Assembly (NCBI GenBank): GCA_964493765.1
Contig: CAZBPK010000022.1
Location: 1 to 64,000 of the forward strand
DNA length: 64,000 bases
Direction of reading: 5' to 3'
Origin: CALLMJ01 sp964493765
GTDB taxonomy: Bacteria > Bacteroidota > Bacteroidia > J057 > CALLMJ01
Position numbers and translations under genes: made by a program. Position 1 is the stretch's first letter, and each line of letters starts with the position of its first letter. This document shows, piece after piece, positions 50,867-58,956 of this stretch. A model generated the notes under the pieces. That model saw only the letters and a list, made by a program, of their open reading frames with translations, had not been told where the DNA came from and did no database searches.

Positions 50867-53800
50867 ATGTTAGTTAATACAATACAAACTATTCCTTATA
50901 AGTCTTTAAACAAGATTCGAATTGTTACTGCGGCATCTTTATTTGATGGACATGATGCAAGTATCAACATCATGAGAAGAATTTTGCAAAGTTCTGGTGC
51001 TGAAGTAATACATTTAGGTCATAATCGTTCTGTGGCAGAAATTGTAAATTGTGCTATTCAAGAAGATGCTCAGGCTATTGCAATTACTTCCTATCAAGGT
51101 GGGCATGTAGAATACCTAAAATACATGTATGACCTACTCAAAGAAAAGGGTGCTGGGCATATTAAGATTTTTGCTGGAGGAGGAGGCACTATCCTGCCAT
51201 CTGAAATTGAAGAACTTCATCAGTACGGAATTACAAGAATTTATCACCCTGATGATGGTAGAGCATTAGGCTTGCAAGGTATGATTAACGACTTACTTCA
51301 AAAATCCGATTTTTCTACCATTTCCTCCCTAAACGGTGAATTAAAATCCTTAAAGCCACAAAATACCCTTGCGATTGCTAAACTCTTAACTCTAGTAGAA
51401 AACCCCAATGAAAATACTCCTCAAATTCTTCAAAATATTGAAAACCAAATTCAAACACAAAATAAAACTATACCCGTTTTAGGGATTACAGGTACAGGCG
51501 GAGCAGGAAAATCTTCTTTAACCGATGAGTTAGTTCGTAGATATTTAAGAAATTATCCCAACAAAACTTTAGCCATTATTTCTGTTGACCCCACCAAAAG
51601 AAAAACAGGAGGTGCTTTACTTGGGGATAGAATTAGAATGAACGCTATCCATCACCCTAATGTTTATATGCGTTCTTTTGCTACCCGAGAAGCCAATTTA
51701 TCAGTGAATAGGCATATTCAAGATGCCATAAAAGTTTTGAAAGCCGCAGGTTTTGATTTAATTATCGTAGAATCAGCAGGTATTGGACAATCGGATTCTC
51801 AAATTACTGAGTTTGCTGACGTAGCTTTATACGTTATGACTCCTGAATTTGGTGCCGCTACTCAATTAGAAAAAATTGATATGTTGGATTTTGCTGATAT
51901 CGTTGCTATTAATAAATTTGACAAAAAAGGAGCTTTAGATGCACTTCGTGATGTCAAAAAACAATATCAAAGAAATCATCAATTATTTTCTACTCCCGTA
52001 GAGCAGATGCCTGTTTTTGGTACGATGGCTTCTCAATTCAATGACCCCGGTGTCAATCAACTTTTTGCAAATTTAATCAAAACTATCAACTCCAAATTCA
52101 ATGTTGATTTCCCTATTACTCAACACATTGAAAATATACTTTCCGAAAAAATTTATATTATCCCACCGCATAGAGCAAGATATTTAGCAGAAATTGCCGA
52201 AGAATCTGAAAGATATGATGGTCAAGTTCAACAACAGTCTTTTATTGCTTCAAAAGCCTATCAACTTTTTGGCACTATTGAATACTTAATGTCTCAAAAT
52301 ATTGAAGCTTCAATCATTGATAAAATTCAAAAAGAATACGAAGAAGTCTATGGCAAACTTACTCAAGAATCCCGAAAATTACTAGAAACTTGGGAAGAAA
52401 GAAAAGCAAGATTCACAAAACCAGAATATTCTTATTTCGTTCGTGGAAAAGAAATTAAAGTAAAAAATTTCACAGAGTCTTTATCTCACTTACAAATTCC
52501 TAAAATTGCTGTACCAAAATTTAAAGACTGGGGCGATATATTACGATGGAATTACCAAGAAAATTTCCCCGGAGAATTTCCTTATGCAGCAGGGGTATAT
52601 CCTTACAAACGTACTAATGAAGACCCTACACGCATGTTTGCGGGGGAAGGTGGACCAGAAAGAACCAATAAACGATTCCATTATGTCTCTTTAGGAATGC
52701 CTGCAAAACGTTTAAGCACAGCGTTTGATTCCGTAACTTTATACGGTGAAAATCCTGATTTCCGCCCCGATATCTACGGAAAAATTGGAAACTCAGGAGT
52801 TTCCATTGCTTGTTTAGACGATGCCAAAAAGTTATATTCAGGATTTGATTTATGTGACCCTGCCACTTCCGTTTCTATGACCATCAATGGACCCGCTCCC
52901 ATGCTCCTTGCCTTCTTTATGAATACCGCTATTGACCAACAATGCGAAAAATATATTAAACAAAACGGACTAGAAGAACAAGTTAATAAAAAAATTGCAG
53001 AAATTTATTTTGACAAATGGTGCTTTTTGCAGTTTGAGGGTAATGCAGGTGGTAGAGTAGAATGGAATAAAAAAAACATGAAGCCAGTCGTGCAAGCACC
53101 TAAAGCCTCACAATCTTACGGTAATTATGATATTGAAGAGATATCTCCTGAGTTTTGGAAAGCGGATATGAACCTAATACATTGGAGAGAACTTAATATC
53201 CCTCAATTTATTTACGATTTACTTCCTAAATATCATGGTAAACTCCCCGAAGGAAACAATGGTTTAGGATTGTTATTACTCGGCGTTACAGGCGACCAAG
53301 TTCTCCCCAAAGAAATTTATGACAAAATCAAAGCAGAAGCCATTAGCGTTGTTCGGGGAACCGTCCAAGCCGATATATTAAAAGAAGACCAAGCGCAAAA
53401 TACTTGCATTTTTTCTACTGAGTTCGCACTTCGTATGATGGGAGATATCCAAGAATGCTTTATCCAAAACAAAGTACGTAATTTTTATTCCGTTTCTATA
53501 TCTGGCTACCATATCGCAGAAGCAGGGGCTAATCCTATTACCCAATTAGCACTCACTCTTTCTAATGGATTTACTTTTGTTGAATACTATTTAGCTCGTG
53601 GCATGCATATTGATGATTTTGCTCCGAATTTATCCTTTTTCTTTTCTAATGGTATGGACCCAGAATATTCCGTAATAGGAAGAGTAGCAAGAAGAATTTG
53701 GGCTAAAGCCATGAAAAATAAATACGGCGCCAATGAACGCTCACAAATGTTAAAATACCATATCCAAACCTCCGGACGCTCCCTCCATGCACAGGAAATC

Positions 53801-54454
53801 GATTTCAACGATATTCGTACTACTTTACAAGCACTTTATGCTATTTATGATAATTGTAACTCCTTACATACTAATGCTTATGACGAAGCAATCACTACCC
53901 CAACCGAAGAGTCCGTTCGTAGAGCCATGGCTATACAATTAATCATCAATAAAGAACTAGGATTAGCCAAAAATGAAAATCCCCTACAAGGCTCTTTTAT
54001 TATTGAAGAATTGACCGACCTCGTGGAGGAAGCCGTTTTAATGGAATTTAAACGTATCTCTGAACGCGGCGGCGTACTAGGTGCCATGGAAACCATGTAT
54101 CAACGCAATAAAATTCAAGAAGAATCTTTATATTACGAAACCCTCAAACATACTGGTGAATATCCTATCATCGGTGTAAATACCTTCCTAAGTAAAAACG
54201 GCTCGCCAACTATTATCCCCGCAGAAGTCATTCGTTCTACTGAAGAAGAGAAACTACAACAAATCCAAAATATTCAAAGACTTCATAATATCATGGAAAA
54301 AGAATCCCAAGAAGCACTAAAAAAACTTCAAGAAGTCGCTTTAAAAAATGGTAACATATTTGAAGAACTCATGGAAACCGCAAAAGTTTGTTCCTTAGGA
54401 CAAATTTCACAAGCCCTTTATGAAGTAGGCGGGCAATACAGAAGAAATATGTAA
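50867..54454 (+). CDS. icmF: Fused isobutyryl-CoA mutase with G-protein chaperone
   Basis: 1195 aa, adenosylcobalamin enzyme of the IcmF type. Domain order: cobalamin-binding domain (TAASLFDGHDASINIMRRIL, lower-ligand H29; GGGGTILPSEIEEL), MeaI-like GTPase (P-loop GTGGAGKSS 209-217, NKFDKKGA), then the substrate-binding mutase barrel (YPYKRTNEDPTRMFAGEGGP, TSVSMTINGPAPMLLAFFMN). Catalyses isobutyryl-CoA/butyryl-CoA exchange and, in some members, pivalyl-CoA/isovaleryl-CoA. The fused GTPase loads and protects the cofactor. Somewhat longer than described enzymes (about 1090-1130). Terminated by a hairpin downstream. Confidence 0.92.
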   Translation: MLVNTIQTIPYKSLNKIRIVTAASLFDGHDASINIMRRILQSSGAEVIHLGHNRSVAEIVNCAIQEDAQAIAITSYQGGHVEYLKYMYDLLKEKGAGHIKIFAGGGGTILPSEIEELHQYGITRIYHPDDGRALGLQGMINDLLQKSDFSTISSLNGELKSLKPQNTLAIAKLLTLVENPNENTPQILQNIENQIQTQNKTIPVLGITGTGGAGKSSLTDELVRRYLRNYPNKTLAIISVDPTKRKTGGALLGDRIRMNAIHHPNVYMRSFATREANLSVNRHIQDAIKVLKAAGFDLIIVESAGIGQSDSQITEFADVALYVMTPEFGAATQLEKIDMLDFADIVAINKFDKKGALDALRDVKKQYQRNHQLFSTPVEQMPVFGTMASQFNDPGVNQLFANLIKTINSKFNVDFPITQHIENILSEKIYIIPPHRARYLAEIAEESERYDGQVQQQSFIASKAYQLFGTIEYLMSQNIEASIIDKIQKEYEEVYGKLTQESRKLLETWEERKARFTKPEYSYFVRGKEIKVKNFTESLSHLQIPKIAVPKFKDWGDILRWNYQENFPGEFPYAAGVYPYKRTNEDPTRMFAGEGGPERTNKRFHYVSLGMPAKRLSTAFDSVTLYGENPDFRPDIYGKIGNSGVSIACLDDAKKLYSGFDLCDPATSVSMTINGPAPMLLAFFMNTAIDQQCEKYIKQNGLEEQVNKKIAEIYFDKWCFLQFEGNAGGRVEWNKKNMKPVVQAPKASQSYGNYDIEEISPEFWKADMNLIHWRELNIPQFIYDLLPKYHGKLPEGNNGLGLLLLGVTGDQVLPKEIYDKIKAEAISVVRGTVQADILKEDQAQNTCIFSTEFALRMMGDIQECFIQNKVRNFYSVSISGYHIAEAGANPITQLALTLSNGFTFVEYYLARGMHIDDFAPNLSFFFSNGMDPEYSVIGRVARRIWAKAMKNKYGANERSQMLKYHIQTSGRSLHAQEIDFNDIRTTLQALYAIYDNCNSLHTNAYDEAITTPTEESVRRAMAIQLIINKELGLAKNENPLQGSFIIEELTDLVEEAVLMEFKRISERGGVLGAMETMYQRNKIQEESLYYETLKHTGEYPIIGVNTFLSKNGSPTIIPAEVIRSTEEEKLQQIQNIQRLHNIMEKESQEALKKLQEVALKNGNIFEELMETAKVCSLGQISQALYEVGGQYRRNM

Positions 54455-54474
54455 GACCTTTCTACACAAAACTC

Positions 54475-54506
54475 TGCCCAAAGTACCAAGATTCTTACTT
54501 TGGGCA
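54475..54506 (+). terminator. Hairpin terminator after icmF
   Basis: TGCCCAAAGTA and TACTTTGGGCA form an 11-bp perfect stem around a 10-nt loop, followed by TCTTT. Confidence 0.75.
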
Positions 54507-54551
54507 TCTTTAATTCAAAGAATTTGGCTATCATTGCATAAAGTTCGTTAT

Positions 54552-55523
54552 ATGAAAAACTATCTCAAAACCCTACTATGGATAAGCATTCTTTTACAGA
54601 CTTCCTATATTTTTGGGCAAGACAAAAATGTACAAGAACTGTATAAGGCAATCCAAGAACTGAATAAGGACAAAGTAGAAAAATACGCCAAAAAGATTGG
54701 AAACCTCAGCAATTCAAATCTCAATGGAGAACCACCCTTAAATTATTTATTTTATACTTATCGGGAATATTTTCCAGACAAAGGTATAGAAATCATTGAA
54801 ATTCTTGTAAAATATGGGGCAAATCCGAATAGTGTATTCTTAGGTGCATACAATACAAAATCATATGCATTAGAAAGTGCATGCCATAGTGGAAATCCTC
54901 AAGCCGTAAAAAAATTGATAGATTTAGGTGCTAGTGTAAAAAATGGCTATCCTTTGCATATAGCCGCTATCTGGAGAAGAGAAGAAGTCATTAAACTTTT
55001 AGTAGAAGAGTATGGAGTAAATGTAAATTCCGTTGATCAAAAAGGGGATACGCCGCTTATTTGTTCCGTACTTTATTATGATAAAAGCCAAATTTCCTTA
55101 CCTATTGTACAATATCTCATTCAAAAAGGTAGTAATAAAAACGCTACAAATTCCAAAGGACAAACAGCATTAGATTTAGCCATCAAAAATGATAATTACC
55201 CCGTAATCAATTACTTGAAAAGTTTAGGAGTACAACAAAATACTACCTTTAATTATGAAAAAAATAACAAAAAACAAAAAACTTGTCCTAGATGCGGAGG
55301 AACAGGTAACGAAGAAGAACCGCTCAAAATTTATAGAGATTGTAACTGGTGCCAAGGAAAAGGCTATAAAGAAGTAAAAGACCAAGTTGTAGGGGCAAGC
55401 CAAATCGTAAAGTTTTATCAAAAAAATCCTTGTGTCAATTGTAAAGGAAGCGGTAAAGTATTTTCGCATACAGAAATACAAAAATGTATCCAATGTAAAG
55501 GAAATCGGTACATAGATGAATGA
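54552..55523 (+). CDS. Exported ankyrin-repeat protein with DnaJ-type zinc finger
   Basis: About 323 aa. Signal peptide MKNYLKTLLWISILLQTSYI, then FGQ. Residues about 40-225 are ankyrin repeats (ILVKYGANPNSVF, KLIDLGASVKNGYPLHIAAI, GDTPLICSVLYYD, GQTALDLAIKNDNYPVINYL). The C-terminus has four cysteine motifs like the DnaJ zinc finger: CPRCGGTG, CNWCQGKG, CVNCKGSG and CIQCKGNR (last one degenerate). A DnaJ finger without a J domain, fused to ankyrins and exported, is unusual. The TTG at 54534 lies in a TATCATTG -7-like box and was rejected. Confidence 0.8.
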   Translation: MKNYLKTLLWISILLQTSYIFGQDKNVQELYKAIQELNKDKVEKYAKKIGNLSNSNLNGEPPLNYLFYTYREYFPDKGIEIIEILVKYGANPNSVFLGAYNTKSYALESACHSGNPQAVKKLIDLGASVKNGYPLHIAAIWRREEVIKLLVEEYGVNVNSVDQKGDTPLICSVLYYDKSQISLPIVQYLIQKGSNKNATNSKGQTALDLAIKNDNYPVINYLKSLGVQQNTTFNYEKNNKKQKTCPRCGGTGNEEEPLKIYRDCNWCQGKGYKEVKDQVVGASQIVKFYQKNPCVNCKGSGKVFSHTEIQKCIQCKGNRYIDE

Positions 55524-55617
55524 TGAAGAAACTCGTAGAAAATACTCACTAATGACCTTCGCTCAATGTATTCATTACATTAATTCAAAAAATGAGGTTC
55601 TTTGTTGTTTTATTTAT

Positions 55618-55625
55618 TATATTTG
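55618..55625 (+). promoter_or_regulatory. -7 box of the gamma-lyase gene
   Basis: TATATTTG fits TAnnTTTG, 48 nt upstream of the ATG; unlike many genes here it leaves a leader. Confidence 0.55.
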
Positions 55626-55673
55626 CAGAAAAAACTTTTAAAGTAAAAAATTACAATTTTAATTACATAAACA

Positions 55674-56915
55674 ATGAAACCCGAAAGTTTAATGATGAGT
55701 TACGGCTATAAGCCTGAACTTTCCGAAGGAGCAATAAAATGCCCTATTTTTCAGACCTCTACTTTTGTATTCAAAAGTGCAGAAGAAGGCAAAGCCTTTT
55801 TTGAAGTTGCTTATGGGCTAAGAAACCCCAAAGAAGGCGAAGAATTAGGCTTAATTTATAGCCGAATCAACAACCCTGATTTAGAGATTCTAGAAAACCG
55901 TTTGACCCTTTGGGACGAAGCCGAAGATGGCGCTGTCTTTGAAAGTGGTATGGCGGCAATTACTACTGTTTTATTAGAGTTCTTAAATCCAGGGGATTTG
56001 TTACTTATTAGTAGCCCATTGTACGGAGGAAGCGACCATTTTATAAAAAAAGTTTTGCCTAAATTCGGCATTCAGGTAGCCCAGTTTAGAGCAGGGCAAT
56101 CCCAAAACGAAATTATGGATATTGTCCAAAAAACAGGTAAAGCCGATAAATTGGCTCTCATTTATATTGAAACTCCCGCCAATCCTACTAATGACCTTAT
56201 CGATATTGCCGCTAGTAAAGAAATCGCTAAACATTTTTCTACTGCAACGAAAGAAGTATATCTTGCCGTAGATAACACCTACATGGGACCTATATGGCAA
56301 CATCCCCTCAAACATGGAGCAGATTTAGTGCTATATTCTGCCACAAAATACATTGGCGGACATAGTGATGTTATTGCAGGTGCTTGTTTAGGCTCTCAAA
56401 AACTCCTTAAAAGAGTAAAAGCCTTACGTACTTTCTTAGGCAATATGGCTAGCCCCCATACAGGTTGGTTATTGTTAAGAAGCTTAGAAACCCTCAAAGT
56501 ACGAATGGACGCCCAAGCAAAAAACGCAGAAAAAGTAGCAGAATTCCTCAATCAACACCCCAAAATAGAAAAAGTCTATTACCTCGGTAATCTTACATCA
56601 GAAAATAACCCCGAGCAATTCCGTATCAAACAAAAGCAATGTATTACTAATGGGGCAATGATTTCTTTTGATATTAAAGGAACTGAAAAACAAGCGTTTG
56701 CATTTCTGAATGCTTTAAAACTGATTAAATTAGCCGTAAGCTTAGGAAGTACGGAAAGTCTTGCGGAACATCCTGCTACTATGACCCACGCTGACGTAGA
56801 CCCAGACTTTAAAAAAGAAATTGGTATTACTGAAAAAATGATTCGCCTTTCTGTGGGCATAGAACATTATGAGGACCTTATACAGGATATAGCACAAGCC
56901 CTAGAAAAAGTATAA
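55674..56915 (+). CDS. PLP-dependent gamma-family enzyme (methionine gamma-lyase-like)
   Basis: 413 aa, Cys/Met-metabolism PLP family. Seen: IYSRINNPDLEILENRL, FESGMAAITTVLLEF, AVDNTYMGPIWQHPLKHGAD, PLP-lysine in LYSATKYIGGHSDV, SLGSTESLAEHPATMTHADV. The sequence differs from the other family member at 60.6 kb. The long N-terminus and FKSAEEGKAFFEVAYG segment are seen in methionine gamma-lyase or a related subgroup; the exact reaction (gamma-elimination or gamma-replacement) cannot be fixed. Confidence 0.82.
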   Translation: MKPESLMMSYGYKPELSEGAIKCPIFQTSTFVFKSAEEGKAFFEVAYGLRNPKEGEELGLIYSRINNPDLEILENRLTLWDEAEDGAVFESGMAAITTVLLEFLNPGDLLLISSPLYGGSDHFIKKVLPKFGIQVAQFRAGQSQNEIMDIVQKTGKADKLALIYIETPANPTNDLIDIAASKEIAKHFSTATKEVYLAVDNTYMGPIWQHPLKHGADLVLYSATKYIGGHSDVIAGACLGSQKLLKRVKALRTFLGNMASPHTGWLLLRSLETLKVRMDAQAKNAEKVAEFLNQHPKIEKVYYLGNLTSENNPEQFRIKQKQCITNGAMISFDIKGTEKQAFAFLNALKLIKLAVSLGSTESLAEHPATMTHADVDPDFKKEIGITEKMIRLSVGIEHYEDLIQDIAQALEKV

Positions 56916-56969
56916 TAACTTGGTTCTTATGAACTCATACAACAAAAAAAACCAAGTCTGATACAAAAC

Positions 56970-57004
56970 TTTGTCAAACCCTATTGAAAAAATGAGTATC
57001 TTTG
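56970..57004 (+). promoter_or_regulatory. Promoter of the HindIII-like R-M remnant
   Basis: TTTG (56970-56973) and TATCTTTG (56997-57004), 23 nt apart, fit the Bacteroidota pattern. The ATG follows at 57034. Confidence 0.6.
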
Positions 57005-57033
57005 TACTTGAAACTTGACTTCAACAAACCAAA

Positions 57034-57729
57034 ATGAGCAAAGTAATATCAGACAAGTCTATCAAAAGACGTGAGTATTGGATTGAAGAAATCCGAAAAC
57101 TAAGCGGACACTTTGGTAACGATACAGAAAAATTAGAAAAAGAATTAGAAGCTGAAATCAAGAAAAATGGAGTTTCTTCACTTATTGACCACTTGCGACC
57201 TTGCGGAAACATTCCTGAAAGTTACGGACACGACACAAGCGAAGAAAAACTCTATTCAAAATACACCGATTGTTTACTTTCATTAGCTTATTCAGCATTA
57301 GGACTTAAAAGTTTGGTGCTTAAAGAGCGAGCAGATGCGGCAGACGTTGAAGTTTATGCAAAAGATTACAGCTTTGTTGCAGATGCCAAAGCATTCAGAT
57401 TAAGTAGAACTGCAAAAAATCAAAAGGACTTTAAAGTTCAAGCAATGCACGGCTGGAAACGTGGCAAACCCTACTCAATGGTGGTTTGCCCGATTTATCA
57501 TCAAGCAACGACATAAAATGTTTGTGTTTTCACCTACTCAAACCTCGCTTTACTACTTGCATACTCTGAAAAAGAAGAAGCCCTGACTTTCTTAGCACAA
57601 GAACAAGAAAAGATAATGCGAATGAGCCACAAGGAAGCATTGAAAGAGCTTATCAAAGTTCACAAGATTGAAAGTAGAATTAAAACTATCAGTGCAATTT
57701 CAGACAACGGACTGTTTACACTTAAATAA
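57034..57729 (+). pseudogene. Broken HindIII-family restriction endonuclease
   Basis: The first 160 residues match HindIII clearly: SFVADAKAFRLSRTAKNQKD continues into FKVQAMHGWKRG, with the catalytic D117-x-K119 and upstream D104 in place. TAA at 57514-57516 then stops the frame. The same frame continues as NVCVFTYSNLALLLAYSE and EALTFLAQEQEKIMRMSHKE, to DNGLFTLK. Against HindIII as I recall it, about 11 residues are missing exactly at the stop and several tens more between the two C-terminal segments, both in frame. A deletion joining T to AA explains the stop. The methyltransferase 6 nt downstream is intact. Activity is very unlikely. Confidence 0.82.
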
Positions 57730-57735
57730 AAGACA

Positions 57736-58569
57736 ATGGATAACTTTATAAATAAAATAATTGAAGGCAACTGCGTAGAAGTAATGCGACAGTTTGACGA
57801 TAATGTAATTGACCTTACAGTTACTTCACCGCCTTATGACGATTTGCGAAACTACAAAGGGTTTGTTTTCCCCTTTGAAGATATTGCAAAAGAACTTTAC
57901 AGAGTTACAAAACCAGGTGGTGTAGTAGTTTGGGTTGTAAATGATGCAACAATTAACGGCAACGAAACAGGCACGAGCTTTAAACAAGCATTATATTTTC
58001 AACAAATTGGTTTCAATCTTCACGATACAATGATTTTTCGTAAGACAAACCCAATACCTCAAATCTATCGCAAACGATATAATAATGAATTTGAATATAT
58101 GTTTGTGTTCAGTAAGGGAACTGTGAAAACACACAACCCAATTATGGTTGACTGTTTGCACGCAGGTTTGGAACTCAATGGAACGACTTACAAAAACTTT
58201 TCTAAAAATGAACAAGTGCGTGAAAAATTGGCTAAACCCGTAAAAGATAAAAAAATAAAAGGTAATATTTGGGAGTATGTAGTTGGCAAAAAACAAGAAG
58301 ACCAAGAAGCGAAAGGACACCCAGCACCATTTCCTTGTCAACTTGTAAGAGACCATATTACCTCTTGGACAAATCAAGGCGACTTAGTATTTGACCCTAT
58401 GTGTGGAAGTGGCACGACACCACGAGTGGCGTGTGAAATGGGACGAAAATATATCGGTATTGACATAAGCCACGAATACTGCGAAATTGCTAAACAACGA
58501 GTTCAGCGAATTTTAGAAACACCAACTTTGTTCATACACAAACCATTTTCGGAATATCGGCAGGTATAG
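57736..58569 (+). CDS. Beta-class DNA methyltransferase, partner of the HindIII-like nuclease
   Basis: 277 aa. Motif IV TSPPY at 30-34 precedes motif I FDPMCGSGTT (219-228), the beta-class order. HPAPFP (195-200) and IGIDISHEYCEIA complete the SAM fold. It should modify an N6-adenine or N4-cytosine; by its partner the site is probably AAGCTT (inference). Intact frame, translated directly after the broken nuclease, so it now acts as an orphan methyltransferase. The gene is followed by a PIN remnant. Confidence 0.88.
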   Translation: MDNFINKIIEGNCVEVMRQFDDNVIDLTVTSPPYDDLRNYKGFVFPFEDIAKELYRVTKPGGVVVWVVNDATINGNETGTSFKQALYFQQIGFNLHDTMIFRKTNPIPQIYRKRYNNEFEYMFVFSKGTVKTHNPIMVDCLHAGLELNGTTYKNFSKNEQVREKLAKPVKDKKIKGNIWEYVVGKKQEDQEAKGHPAPFPCQLVRDHITSWTNQGDLVFDPMCGSGTTPRVACEMGRKYIGIDISHEYCEIAKQRVQRILETPTLFIHKPFSEYRQV

Positions 58570-58583
58570 GATTTATCATTTTG

Positions 58584-58733
58584 TTTGGAGATAATAATGA
58601 TGACAGAATAATTGCAAGTGCATTAGAAATTCAACGAGACAACCCTTCATCGGCTGTTTGTCTGGTGACAAGTGATATTAACTTGCAAAACAAAGCAGAA
58701 ATGGCAAGACTAATATACTTTGACATTGAATAA
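58584..58733 (+). pseudogene. C-terminal remnant of a PIN-domain protein
   Basis: The frame reads FGDNNDDRIIASALEIQRDN, then CLVTSDINLQNKAEMARL and YFDIE, then TAA. This is the C-terminal half of a PIN ribonuclease domain (acidic NDDRI and TSDINLQNKA are core motifs). There is no start codon, and the N-terminal catalytic half is absent. It lies just after the orphan methyltransferase. Confidence 0.65.
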
Positions 58734-58749
58734 AATGATAAGAACTACT

Positions 58750-58876
58750 GGTGCTAACAGCCGTTTTGCAAACTTGGAGATCTGTGCTTCTTTTCACGTT
58801 CAGTGCTGGTTGACAGTTTTGTCCTCCCAAATCCGCACAGAACTGCACATTTGCAAATCCCACAAGCCAACGCACC
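58750..58876. repeat. attC-like imperfect palindrome
   Basis: GGTGC (58750-58754) pairs with GCACC (58872-58876). Inner arms 58766-58787 and 58835-58856 match at 18 of 22 positions when one is inverted (TTGCAAAC...CTGTGC against TTGCAAAT...CTGTGC). 127 bp in all, GC-richer than its flanks. It has the length and nested shape of an integron attC but lacks canonical core sites. Confidence 0.5.
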
Positions 58877-58956
58877 CAAGCCGAACCACCACTGCACGAC
58901 TAATCAAATGTATTTTAGTTGTTTGATATTTAACGATAAAAAAAGGAGACTACGTA

